DNA of 43,565 bases, taken from contig DYNA01000018.1 of assembly GCA_020721325.1 (NCBI GenBank), positions 1-43,565 of the forward strand, in the 5' to 3' direction. Positions 8,414-16,839 of this stretch are shown piece by piece (positions within the stretch are counted from its first letter, which is position 1; each line of letters starts with the position of its first letter). The DNA is from Paludibacter propionicigenes. Lineage in GTDB: Bacteria; Bacteroidota; Bacteroidia; Bacteroidales; JAIFNL01. The position numbers and the translations under genes are program-made. The notes beneath the pieces are model-generated. The model was not told the DNA's origin. It saw only the letters and a list, made by a program, of their open reading frames with translations, and did no database searches.

Positions 8414-9184
8414 TCAGCCTCTTGCAAGTTTTATAAAAACAGAATTCATATCTTGCACATCAAATTGACTTTTAAGCTCTTGTGGACTTCCAAGAGCTTC
8501 TATTCGCCCTTCTACCATTATCGAAACTCTATCGCAATATTCTGCTTCGTCCATGTAATGCGTTGTTACAAAGACTGTTATTCCTTCATTGGCTGCATCG
8601 TAAATCAAGTCCCAAAATTGACGACGAGTTATCGGGTCGACACCTCCGGTTGGTTCGTCGAGAAATACGATTTGAGGTTTGTGAATTATGGCTATCGAAA
8701 AGGCAAGTTTTTGTCGCCAACCTAATGGTAATGAACGAACTAATGTATTTCGCATATTTTCCATTCCAAGTTTTTTTATCAAATCGTCGGCTCTTCTCAA
8801 AATGATTTTTAGGCTTAGTCCATAAATTCCGGCATAAAAGCGAATATTTTCAAATACGGTTAAATCTTCGTAAAGCGAAAATTTTTGACTCATATAACCT
8901 ATGTTCGCTTTTATTTTATCTTGTTGTTTATAAATGTTATAGCCCGCAACGGTCAGTTCGCCTGAAGTTGGTAACGATAAGCCACAAATTATTTTCATTG
9001 CCGTTGTTTTTCCTGCTCCATTGGCTCCTAAAAAACCAAATATTTCGCCTTTGTAAACTTCAAAATTCAGATTATCGTTGGCTATAAAATCTCCAAATTT
9101 TTTTGTTAGATTCTTAACATTTATTACTATATCTCTATTATTCAGCATTTTATATTTTTTTATAATTTGTATTGAGTTAATCAC
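8414..9184 (-). CDS. ABC transporter ATP-binding protein (second of two)
   Basis: A 256-residue ATPase with Walker A GANGAGKTTA, a Q-loop in MSQKFSLYEDLTV, Walker B IVFLDEPTGGVDP and an H-loop TTHYMDEAE. The signature region reads RSLPLGWRQKL, so the usual LSGGQ is degenerate (LPLGW). If it dimerises with the upstream ATPase (canonical LSGGM), one of the two ATP sites may be weak. The longest frame overlaps the upstream gene by 8 bases. A start at M13 (9148, MLNNRDIVINVKNLTKKF) would leave a 28-base gap and gives a more normal N-terminus. In enterobacterial YbhF the two ATPase halves are fused in one protein; here they are two genes. Confidence 0.92.
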   Translation of the reverse strand: MINSIQIIKKYKMLNNRDIVINVKNLTKKFGDFIANDNLNFEVYKGEIFGFLGANGAGKTTAMKIICGLSLPTSGELTVAGYNIYKQQDKIKANIGYMSQKFSLYEDLTVFENIRFYAGIYGLSLKIILRRADDLIKKLGMENMRNTLVRSLPLGWRQKLAFSIAIIHKPQIVFLDEPTGGVDPITRRQFWDLIYDAANEGITVFVTTHYMDEAEYCDRVSIMVEGRIEALGSPQELKSQFDVQDMNSVFIKLARG

Positions 9185-10094
9185 TTTTCGCTTGGTCGAG
9201 TTCCATAAAACAATCTTCTATTGAAGGCATAATTTCTTTTATAAAAATATCACTATGATTATTATCTAATAAATATTTTTCTAAATATTCTGTATTAAAA
9301 TCAATTTTATTTGGAATAAAATGTACAAATTGACCAAATAAAAAGGTTGAATGAGTATGTTCAAAACCTCTTAAATCCTTCATTAGTTTATACATAGATT
9401 GGCTTTTGACATTGTATATTTTTTTATCAAATTGATTTATAATATTTTGTGGAGTTTCGACCGTTAATATTTCACCATTTTTTATTAGAGCTATTCTATC
9501 ACAAAGAATTGCTTCGTCCATATAAGGAGTTGAAACTAAAATAGTTATATTTTGCTTTTTAAGTTTGAGAAGCATTTCCCAAAACTCTTTTCGCGAAACG
9601 GCATCAACACCCGTTGTGGGTTCGTCGAGAATTAGAATTTCCGGTTTGTGGATAAGTGCGCATGAAAGTGCCAGTTTTTGTTTCATTCCTCCAGAAAGTT
9701 TTCCGGCTAAACGCTTTTTAAAAGGTTCTATTTGTTTGTAAATATCCTCAATCAAATAATAATTTTCTTTGATGGTTGTACCGAAAACACTGGCAAAGAA
9801 CTCTAAATTTTCTTCAACACTTAAATCTTGGTAAAGAGAAAAACGTCCGGGCATGTAGCCTGTAATTTTGCGAATCTCTTTGTAATCTTTTATCGTATTG
9901 TAGTTCAATATCAAGGCATTGCCTGAATCTGGGATTAATAAAGAAGTCAAAATTCGGAAAAGACTTGTTTTACCTGCTCCATCAGGTCCTATTAGCCCGA
10001 AGAGTTCGCCACGTTCTATGTTCAAATTAATGTTCTTGAGTGCATGAATTTGACCATTTTCATACGATTTTGATAGATTTTCTATTTTAACCAT
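9177..10094 (-). CDS. ABC transporter ATP-binding protein (first of two)
   Basis: A 305-residue ATPase with Walker A GPDGAGKTSL, Q-loop MPGRFSLYQDLSVEEN, signature KLSGGMKQKL, Walker B ILILDEPTTGVD and the switch region STPYMDEA, where the usual H-loop histidine is replaced by proline (TTHYMDEA in the partner). About 75 residues after the ATPase core are variable and end in PSIEDCFMELDQAKSD. The start is 2 bases after the stop of the membrane-fusion gene, so translation is probably coupled. Together with the second ATPase it forms the motor of the efflux pump. Confidence 0.92.
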   Translation of the reverse strand: MVKIENLSKSYENGQIHALKNINLNIERGELFGLIGPDGAGKTSLFRILTSLLIPDSGNALILNYNTIKDYKEIRKITGYMPGRFSLYQDLSVEENLEFFASVFGTTIKENYYLIEDIYKQIEPFKKRLAGKLSGGMKQKLALSCALIHKPEILILDEPTTGVDAVSRKEFWEMLLKLKKQNITILVSTPYMDEAILCDRIALIKNGEILTVETPQNIINQFDKKIYNVKSQSMYKLMKDLRGFEHTHSTFLFGQFVHFIPNKIDFNTEYLEKYLLDNNHSDIFIKEIMPSIEDCFMELDQAKSD

Positions 10095-10096
10095 TG

Positions 10097-10996
10097 TTAT
10101 TCTGATACTTTTTTGTTTGAAAAATTTACCTCACCCGGCATTCCTATTTTTAAATATCCATCATTTTTGACTTTTATTTTTACGGCATAAACTAAGCTAA
10201 CTCGTTCATTTTTAGTTTGTATTATTTTAGGAGTAAATTCTGCTTGAGGCGAAATCCAATAAATTATACCATCATACTTTTTATTTTCATCTTTCGTTTT
10301 GTCCACTAAAACTTCTACCTTATCACCCAATTTTATTTCGGAAAGTTGAAGGGCATCAATGTAAACTTTTAGTGTAAGTTCTTCTAAATCAGCTATTGAG
10401 TATAAAGGCATTCCTTGGGCTACGATTTCGCTGGCTTCGGCAAATTTTGTCAAAACCACTCCTTTATTTGAATTGATTACCTTGCATTTTTCAATATAAT
10501 AATTTAGCTCATCAATTTGCTTATTCATTGCTAAAACTTCACTCAATACGGACGCATTTTGAGTATTTATGGCTTTTATCTGCTTGTTTATTACACTTAA
10601 TTGTCCTTCAATGTCATCAACTTGTTTTTGAGTAGCGGCACCGTCTTTGAACAATTTTTCAATTCGCTCTTTGTTTATTAAAACTGTCTTTTTTTGTTCT
10701 TCAAAAGTTTCAATTTGCGCCAAAATGTTATCTGTTTGGGTAGAAATTGACTTCTTTTTTGCAATTATTTGTTCTTTTTTTATTGAAAACAAGGTTGTAT
10801 CAATAAGACCGACTAATTGATTGTTTTCTAAAGATTTACCTTCATCTACTTCAAATGCAATCAATTGACCTGAAGCTTGTGCAGAAGCCATGATTTCGGT
10901 CGCTTCAAAATTGCCATAAGCATCTGATTTTTCGTTATTTAACTCGCACGATGCAATCATGAAAGTTGTCAAAGCTATTAAAATTATTTTTTTCAT
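10097..10996 (-). CDS. HlyD-type membrane fusion lipoprotein
   Basis: A 299-residue periplasmic adaptor. The N-terminus MKKIILIALTTFMIASC is a lipoprotein signal with lipobox IASC, so the mature protein is likely anchored by Cys17. A barrel-sandwich half (about 28-70, SAQASGQLIAFEVDEGKSL) is followed by a long coiled-coil hairpin (about 75-170, including ERIEKLFKDGAATQKQVDD) and the second half (about 170-205). A beta-barrel (about 205-290) ends with GYLKIGMPGEVNF. It bridges the inner-membrane ABC exporter to the TolC-like protein encoded 76 bases upstream. It corresponds to YbhG in the enterobacterial system. Confidence 0.93.
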   Translation of the reverse strand: MKKIILIALTTFMIASCELNNEKSDAYGNFEATEIMASAQASGQLIAFEVDEGKSLENNQLVGLIDTTLFSIKKEQIIAKKKSISTQTDNILAQIETFEEQKKTVLINKERIEKLFKDGAATQKQVDDIEGQLSVINKQIKAINTQNASVLSEVLAMNKQIDELNYYIEKCKVINSNKGVVLTKFAEASEIVAQGMPLYSIADLEELTLKVYIDALQLSEIKLGDKVEVLVDKTKDENKKYDGIIYWISPQAEFTPKIIQTKNERVSLVYAVKIKVKNDGYLKIGMPGEVNFSNKKVSE

Positions 10997-11072
10997 AAAT
11001 TTTATTTTATAAAAGATTATTATTCTATATTTTATTTATATAATTTTATTTTTATTTTTGCATAAAAATAAA

Positions 11073-12353
11073 TTAATTATTCATTATGAGTTGTAAATTT
11101 GCTTTAATTTTCTCTAATTCAATTTCATGCAATTTTTTATTTAATTCAGAAATAAGCATTTTATTCCATTGTGTTAAATATTCACTTGTTGTAATACTTC
11201 CGTTTTTTAACTGTGAATTATAATTTTCAACTATTGATTTATTCATATTTATCAGCTCTTGGTCGGTTGAAATTAATTTTTCAAGTTTTTCAAGTTCGCT
11301 TTCTTGTTTTTTAATTAACGTTTGAATGTTTTTATTGAACGTTTCTTCTTTATTATCAATTAATTGGCTTTGTATGCTGAAGATTTGTTGCTTGCGTTTT
11401 GTTTCATTCCAATCCCAAAATTTCCAGCTAAAGTTCAAGCCTACAATATAATACGAGTCCCAACCTCCACTGAAATAATTCAAACCCGGATTTCCATAGC
11501 CAAATTTGGCAAATGCGCCTATTTTAGGAGATTTGATCACCGTTGTTATTTCTGAATAAGCATTTAATTTTTCTTTTTGGACTTTAAAAAGCTCATTTTC
11601 GAGTCGAGTAAATGTATCGTTTGGAGTATAATGGATTGTAAGCAGTTCGATGGGCTTTTTTTCACTTTCTTCTATATTCATTGTTTCGTAAAGCAAAAGG
11701 TAAGCTGTTTGGCTACCTGCCTCAATTTCAATGAGTTTCTGTTCAAGTTTTAAGATTTCGGCTTTCATTTGTATCAGGTTTGTTTCGGTAGAAATACCAT
11801 TTAAAACTGCCGATTCGACTGTTTTTTCTTGCTCTTTGAGCGATTGAATGGACAATTGAATAATTTGCGCTTGCTGCTCTAATATTTGAACCAGAAAAAA
11901 AGTTTCTAAAATTTGCTCTTTTATCTTAGATGTCTCAATTTCAATGTTTTGTATTTCAGATTTTACATCAATTTCTTCTATTTTTTTTTGCAGTTTTGAA
12001 TAGCCACCATCCCAAATTGTTTGCTGAATATTCAAATCGGCATAAACATTGTGAAATGGCGGTTCTGGAAATTTGGGTTGCGCTGCTGCCGGCAACGATG
12101 CAAATTCTACTCCAATTGTCATCACATCAGATTGATAAGTTGCTCTGGCATCGATACTTACTGATGGAAGATAAAGAACTTTCAAATTTTCAATTTTTGT
12201 TTGGTTCAATTTCCAATTCAGTTCTTTGCTCTTAATGAGTGGATAATTTGTATAAGCTATTCTATAACAGTCTTCTAATGTATATTTTTCTTGACTTGTC
12301 AGATTTGCACTCATTATTATAAGCAATAAAATTATTGTTGAAATTCGTTTCAT
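11073..12353 (-). CDS. TolC-family outer-membrane efflux protein
   Basis: A 426-residue protein with a signal peptide (MKRISTIILLLIIMSANLTS, cleavage near residue 20) and the two-fold repeat of TolC: long helices at about 130-225 and 320-425, and beta-strand stretches such as NVYADLNIQQTIWDGGYSKL and YYIVGLNFSWKFWDW. Typical phrases include TLEDCYRIAYTNYPLIKS at the mature N-terminus and NGSITTSEYLTQWNKML near the end. It forms the outer-membrane duct of the pump. It lies 59 bases after the TetR gene and is followed by the HlyD gene. Confidence 0.93.
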   Translation of the reverse strand: MKRISTIILLLIIMSANLTSQEKYTLEDCYRIAYTNYPLIKSKELNWKLNQTKIENLKVLYLPSVSIDARATYQSDVMTIGVEFASLPAAAQPKFPEPPFHNVYADLNIQQTIWDGGYSKLQKKIEEIDVKSEIQNIEIETSKIKEQILETFFLVQILEQQAQIIQLSIQSLKEQEKTVESAVLNGISTETNLIQMKAEILKLEQKLIEIEAGSQTAYLLLYETMNIEESEKKPIELLTIHYTPNDTFTRLENELFKVQKEKLNAYSEITTVIKSPKIGAFAKFGYGNPGLNYFSGGWDSYYIVGLNFSWKFWDWNETKRKQQIFSIQSQLIDNKEETFNKNIQTLIKKQESELEKLEKLISTDQELINMNKSIVENYNSQLKNGSITTSEYLTQWNKMLISELNKKLHEIELEKIKANLQLIMNN

Positions 12354-12412
12354 TGTCTTATTATTTTTTATTATTTAGTTTTGAAAATATATTTTTATAT
12401 AATTTAAAATTA

Positions 12413-13018
12413 TTAATAAATAGCAGAAAATATAAAATTAATTACAATTTCTTTTCGCTCTTCTAAGAATTGATTGTAAAGTTCGTTGCTGCCTTGCATT
12501 AGCCCTGCCATTATTATGGGTTTGGCTATTACGGGAAAAATGGTTAGACTTAAAATGTTGATAAACAGATGTTCCGGTTTTATTGGTTTCATTTTTCCTT
12601 TTTCTACTTCTTGATTTATTTGTTCAAAAAAGTGGAACGATTTAATGTTTATCATTTCTACAATTTTTAAAATTATCTTTGGTTCGGCTTGCAATTCCCG
12701 TAAAATAAAAATAACTATATACGGATTTTTTTGTAAATAATCAGAATAAGTGTGGACTATTTTGGGGATTTTTGTAATTAATTCTTCTTCAGAATTAAAA
12801 ATGAGCTTTATTTTTCCTACAAATTCAAACAACGTATCTTTAAAAATGGCTTCAAAAAGCAATTGTTTACTCCTAAAATAATAGTGTAAAAGCGATTTAT
12901 TAATTTTTGCTTCGTTGGCTATTTCTTGCATGCGCGTTCCGCCAAAGCCTTTGCGCGTGAACACTTGCTTAGCGGCTTTCAGAATTTGTTGTTCGGTTTC
13001 AGTTTTTTGTTCATTCAT
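12413..13018 (-). CDS. TetR-family transcriptional repressor of the efflux operon
   Basis: A 201-residue regulator. The N-terminal HTH (about 8-55) is clear: QQILKAAKQVFTRKGFGGTRMQEIANEAKINKSLLHYYFRSKQLLFEAIF. The ligand domain (about 60-200) is all-helical and ends in the C-terminal pattern of CecR/YbiH-like regulators. It is the first gene of the operon it probably controls. A TetR-type palindrome at 13065-13082 overlaps the -7 box, so autorepression relieved by a pump substrate is likely (inference). Confidence 0.93.
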   Translation of the reverse strand: MNEQKTETEQQILKAAKQVFTRKGFGGTRMQEIANEAKINKSLLHYYFRSKQLLFEAIFKDTLFEFVGKIKLIFNSEEELITKIPKIVHTYSDYLQKNPYIVIFILRELQAEPKIILKIVEMINIKSFHFFEQINQEVEKGKMKPIKPEHLFINILSLTIFPVIAKPIIMAGLMQGSNELYNQFLEERKEIVINFIFSAIY

Positions 13019-13064
13019 TTTTTTACTCTATTTTTTGGTTTGATTAAATGGTTTGATTATTTAG

Positions 13065-13086
13065 TTTAACCATTTGGTCAAATTTA
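13065..13086 (-). promoter_or_regulatory. TetR operator overlapping the efflux-operon promoter
   Basis: The palindrome TTTAACCATTTGGTCAAA (13065-13082) has 7-base arms with one mismatch around four bases. Read on the minus strand, the Bacteroidota -7 box TAAATTTG (13079-13086) overlaps its edge. Two direct copies of GGTTTGATT at 13037-13045 and 13050-13058, the second beginning inside an AAATGGTT element, may be extra half-sites. Confidence 0.62.
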
Positions 13087-13298
13087 TATTCATTTTTTTT
13101 ATTTCCAATTTTTTTTGTGTAAAAAAAATCTTTTTTTTTGTTAAAAATTCTATTCCATTAAAAATGAATTATTTAAAAACACATTTTTTTCATTTATTTT
13201 CTGCATTTTTTTTATTTTTGTAAAAAAAAAAATCAAATTGAAAAAAAATAGCTAAAATTTGCTTTTAAAATATTGTTATAACTAAAAAAAATAGTAAA

Positions 13299-14735
13299 AT
13301 GATGCATAGAAGAGAATGGCTTAAAAGAATTGGAATTTTTGGAACAGGCTTAATATTAAGTAATTCCATGTTTGGAAAAATCGTTTTATCGCAAATAAAT
13401 GAATTGGAATTTTCTAAAAAAGATTTCGGGGAAAATTTTCTTTGGGGCGTAGCGGCGGCTGCTTATCAAACAGAAGGTGCGTGGAATGTTGATGGCAAGG
13501 GCGAATCGACTTGGGATAATTTTTCGCGAGAGCCAAAAGCAATTGAAAGAGGCGAAAACGCTGATGTGGCTGCCGATTTTTATCACAAATTTACCGAAGA
13601 TATTAAAATGATTAAATCATTGAATTTCAACGTTTTTCGATTTTCAATTGCTTGGACTCGTATTTTGCCGAAAGGCACGGGCGAAGTAAATCAAAAGGGA
13701 TTAGATTTTTATCATCGTGTGATTGATGCCTGCCTGCAAGAGGGCTTAGAACCTTGGATAACGCTCTATCACTGGGATTTACCTCAAGTTTTAGAGGCGC
13801 AGGGAGGCTGGAAAAATCGTAAAATTATTGAATGGTTTACGAATTATGTTGATGTGGTAACAAAGGAATTTGGCGCAAAAGTGAAAAATTGGATGGTTTT
13901 AAACGAACCGCTTTCATACACCGGAAATGGCTATATGAATGGAATTTTTGCGCCCGGCGAAAAAAGTCTTTCCGGATTTATGCGTGCGGTGCATCATTCG
14001 GTTTTGTGTCAAGCTGAAGGGGGAAGAGTGATTAGGAAAAATGTAGAAAATGCGAATGTAGGAACCACATTTGTAACTACTTACGTTGAACCTATTGACT
14101 CAAATCCAAAAAATGTTGCTGCTGCTAAGCGTATGGACGCAATTATGAATCGCTTATTTGTGGAGCCATCGCTTGGAATGGGTTATCCTGAAGATACGGT
14201 GCCAATTTTGAAAAAAATGCGGAAATACTTTGAAGAGGGGGATGAACAAAAGATGGCTTTTGATTTTGATTTTATTGGAGTGCAATATTATTTTAGAACG
14301 GTTGCAAAAAAATCGGTGATGCCCGGAATGCGTGCTAAAGAAATTACTGCCGAAGAGCGTGGCGTGCCGCGAAATGAAATGAATGGTGAAATATATCCCG
14401 AAGGACTTTATCATCGGTTAAAAGCGTATAGTCAATACAAAGGCATTAAAAATCTGATAGTTACTGAAAATGGAACGTGCGTTCCCGATGTTTTGGAAAA
14501 TGGGAAAATACATGATTTAGAGCGAATTAACTACTTTAAAACGCATTTAGCTGCTATTTTGAAAGCAAAACGCGAAGGCGTGAATGTAAATGGTTATTTT
14601 GTGTGGTCGCCGACTGATAATTTTGAGTGGAATAAGGGATTTAGAACGCGTTTTGGGTTGATTTATGTAAATTTTGAAACTCTCGAACGTCATATTAAAG
14701 ATTCTGGCTTTTGGTTTCAGGAGTTTTTAAAATAG
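13299..14735 (+). CDS. Tat-exported family 1 beta-glucosidase
   Basis: A 478-residue retaining glycosidase of family GH1 that cleaves terminal beta-glucosyl (or galactosyl) residues. The barrel starts at DFGENFLWGVAAAAYQTEGA. The acid/base glutamate is in WMVLNEPLSY and the nucleophile in LIVTENGTC, with the substrate-binding end WSPTDNFEWNKGFRTRFGL. GH1 enzymes usually begin directly with the barrel. Here about 40 extra residues precede it, with a twin-arginine signal: RREWLKRIG, then a hydrophobic stretch to about residue 32. Folded export by Tat to the periplasm is therefore likely. Two adjacent ATG codons (13299 and 13302) are possible starts. A TATTTTTG box at 13213-13220 is a weak promoter candidate. 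Confidence 0.93.
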   Translation: MMHRREWLKRIGIFGTGLILSNSMFGKIVLSQINELEFSKKDFGENFLWGVAAAAYQTEGAWNVDGKGESTWDNFSREPKAIERGENADVAADFYHKFTEDIKMIKSLNFNVFRFSIAWTRILPKGTGEVNQKGLDFYHRVIDACLQEGLEPWITLYHWDLPQVLEAQGGWKNRKIIEWFTNYVDVVTKEFGAKVKNWMVLNEPLSYTGNGYMNGIFAPGEKSLSGFMRAVHHSVLCQAEGGRVIRKNVENANVGTTFVTTYVEPIDSNPKNVAAAKRMDAIMNRLFVEPSLGMGYPEDTVPILKKMRKYFEEGDEQKMAFDFDFIGVQYYFRTVAKKSVMPGMRAKEITAEERGVPRNEMNGEIYPEGLYHRLKAYSQYKGIKNLIVTENGTCVPDVLENGKIHDLERINYFKTHLAAILKAKREGVNVNGYFVWSPTDNFEWNKGFRTRFGLIYVNFETLERHIKDSGFWFQEFLK

Positions 14736-14760
14736 ACTTTTTTTTATATAAATTTAAGTT

Positions 14761-14798
14761 TTAAGGTATTTTTTATGAAAAAATAAAAAATACCTTAA
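14761..14798. terminator. Bidirectional terminator between the glucosidase and the kinase
   Basis: A perfect 16-bp inverted repeat (14761-14776 with 14783-14798) with a six-base loop lies between two convergent genes. The stem itself carries T-runs on both strands, so it can serve both. Confidence 0.85.
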
Positions 14799-14824
14799 AA
14801 TTTCAAAAATAAAAACCGTAAAAA

Positions 14825-16195
14825 TTAAAAGGTCAATCCTATTTTATATTGTAAATATTGATTGGCAATGGATAAAATACGTTTTTCATCGATGGGTTTT
14901 TCATAAATTGCATCGCAACCGGCTTCTATAGCAAAATTTTCGTTGATATAAGCAGGATTGCCCGAAATAGCTATAACTGGTACCTTTTTATTAAATTTTC
15001 TAATTTCTCTACATACTTGATAACCATTCATATCGGGCATAACTATATCCATAATTATCAGGTCAAAATGACTTTTTTTGCACAAAGCTATGGCAGCTTG
15101 TCCGTTTTCGGCATAAACCGTTTCAACATTCTCATTGGCAAGGTATTCGAAAAGTAAAAAGTAGTTTAATTCTTCATCGTCAATGATTAAAACTTTGTAT
15201 TTGGCACTTCCAATTTTTTCAACTTTTAATGAATGAACTAATGGAAGCGTGAAGAAGAATGAACTGCCTTGTTTTTCAGTACTTTCAACCCAAATTTTCC
15301 CACTGAGTTGTTCTACAAATTCTTTGCAAATAATTAATCCTAAGCCTGTTCCTTTTTCTCCGTTTGTGCCTTCTTCCGAACTCACTTTTCCCGATTTGAA
15401 TAAATTTTTTACTGTTTCGGGCGACATTCCTTTGCCCGAATCGGAAATGCGAATGATGCTGTTGTAACTTGTATTTTCTATGGCTATTTCAATTTGAGAT
15501 TTTGGATAGCTGAATTTTAGGGCATTTGAGAGCAAATTGCGCAATATCGTTTTTAGCATTTCTATATCGCTTCTTATAAAAACCGATTCCTGAATGTAGT
15601 TTTTTATTTCTATTTGTTTTTCAGAAAATGAATGTTTAAAAAGTTCAATAACTGTTTCTATAACTTCTTTTAAATCAGTATTTTCTATAATTATTTTCTT
15701 TGTTTTGGTTTGCGAATGCGCCCATTCGAGCAAGTTGTCGAGCAGAATGTGAACCGAGTTTGCCGATTCTAAAATAATGTCAATGAATTGTTTACGCTTT
15801 GAATCGGTATAAGTATTGTATTTTGAATGCAATAAATTGGAAAAACTAATGATGTGGCTCATGGGGCTTTTTAAATCATGCCCGATGATTGAAAAAAGTT
15901 TGTCTTTTGTTGAGTTAAGATCTTGAAGTTGTTCACGTTGTCTTTTTAATTCTATTTCCGCCATTTTTTCTTCTTCTTTGTTGTGAACCGAAATGAACGT
16001 ATTTTCACCATTATCATAAGAAATCATCTCAATTTTTACCCAAACTAACTCTTTGGTTTCCAGTATTAATTGTACTTCGAGCGATTGTTTTTTGTTTGAA
16101 TTTTTTACTTTGTAAAAAGCAAAATGAAAACTATCTTGGTATTCGGGAGATAAAAAATGAGTGAAAGCATGAGAAAGAATTTCATTTTTTTTCAA
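14825..16195 (-). CDS. Hybrid histidine kinase, main part of a frameshifted gene
   Basis: A 456-residue fragment. It holds the end of a PAS domain (about 1-75), a HisKA domain with phospho-acceptor H106 in FSIIGHDLKSPM, an HATPase domain (N-box LRNLLSNALKF, G-boxes ISDSGKGMS and GEKGTGLGL), and a C-terminal receiver with Asp383 in LIIMDIVMPDMNG and KP near the end. No membrane helix is present, so it is cytoplasmic. The first ATG is only an internal codon: the frame continues upstream with the missing PAS residues (NSAFAEIFKLKKNE). The N-terminal part is encoded in another frame at 16192-16488. Restoring one base near 16224/16225 would join them. It may be a real pseudogene, a phase-variable gene or a sequencing error. 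Confidence 0.85.
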   Translation of the reverse strand: MKKNEILSHAFTHFLSPEYQDSFHFAFYKVKNSNKKQSLEVQLILETKELVWVKIEMISYDNGENTFISVHNKEEEKMAEIELKRQREQLQDLNSTKDKLFSIIGHDLKSPMSHIISFSNLLHSKYNTYTDSKRKQFIDIILESANSVHILLDNLLEWAHSQTKTKKIIIENTDLKEVIETVIELFKHSFSEKQIEIKNYIQESVFIRSDIEMLKTILRNLLSNALKFSYPKSQIEIAIENTSYNSIIRISDSGKGMSPETVKNLFKSGKVSSEEGTNGEKGTGLGLIICKEFVEQLSGKIWVESTEKQGSSFFFTLPLVHSLKVEKIGSAKYKVLIIDDEELNYFLLFEYLANENVETVYAENGQAAIALCKKSHFDLIIMDIVMPDMNGYQVCREIRKFNKKVPVIAISGNPAYINENFAIEAGCDAIYEKPIDEKRILSIANQYLQYKIGLTF

Positions 16196-16488
16196 TTTAA
16201 AAATTTCTGCAAAAGCCGAATTGGATCTATTATTTTAAAATTTCCATCGATTTGAATGTAACCTACAGGAGCAAACTCAAAGAGTGCAAAATACTTATTT
16301 TTGGCTGTAGCTAAATCTTTTTGAACCGATTTCAATTCTTCATTTTGCATTTCAAGTTCAATTTGATATACCTCTAAATTTTCTACCAATTGTAAAATAT
16401 CTTTTGCTGAAAGTGTTGAAATATCTATGTTTTTTGAGATTCGTTTTTGCTCAGCCCGCTCTTTTAATTCTTTTAATTTATCGTCCAT
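16192..16488 (-). CDS. N-terminal fragment of the frameshifted hybrid kinase
   Basis: A 98-residue fragment with the conserved leader of PAS-kinases: LVENLEVYQIELEMQNEELK (helical, coiled coil, about 32-60), then the PAS start NKYFALFEFAPVGYIQIDGNFKIID. After that Asp the reading frame runs into unrelated codons (PIRLLQKFLN) and stops, while the -1 frame continues the PAS sequence into the next gene. A missing T (GAT-TCC read as GAT-CC) explains it. The start ATG at 16488 is well placed, 67 bases from an inverted-repeat element. Confidence 0.75.
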   Translation of the reverse strand: MDDKLKELKERAEQKRISKNIDISTLSAKDILQLVENLEVYQIELEMQNEELKSVQKDLATAKNKYFALFEFAPVGYIQIDGNFKIIDPIRLLQKFLN

Positions 16489-16555
16489 TTTTATTTTCTA
16501 TTTTTGGGTAAGTCGTTTTACTTTTTGTAAAAATTATCCGGTTTTTTTTATTTTA

Positions 16556-16680
16556 TCTAAATCCGTAGGTCTTTTGCAAACGAACAGAGTTATTGTATCA
16601 ATTGTTTGCAAAATGCTTTCAATTTAATTGCCAACATGCTGTTTATTAAGCTATTGATACATTAACTTACGGGTTTTAGA
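16556..16680. repeat. Nested inverted-repeat element, copy A
   Basis: The outer arms TCTAAATCCGTAGGT (16556-16570) and ACTTACGGGTTTTAGA (16665-16680) are near-complementary. The inner arms TGTATCAAT (16594-16602) and ATTGATACA (16653-16661) are perfect. The middle is AT-rich (GCTTTCAATTTAATTG). The same organisation and much of the sequence recur at 42979-43109. It lies 67 bases before the ATG of the kinase gene. The remaining gap up to 16839 shows only A/T-rich DNA. Confidence 0.7.
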
Positions 16681-16839
16681 ATTTATTTAAAAAAATCTAA
16701 AAATCAAATCTTGTAATTTTCAAAAATTGCATTTTTTATTCATTTTTTTTCAAAAAATCTGGATAATCATTCTAAAAAAAAATAAAATAATTCGGTATTA
16801 CAAAATTTATTTTTAGACTTTTAAATAGTTTCCAATTTT

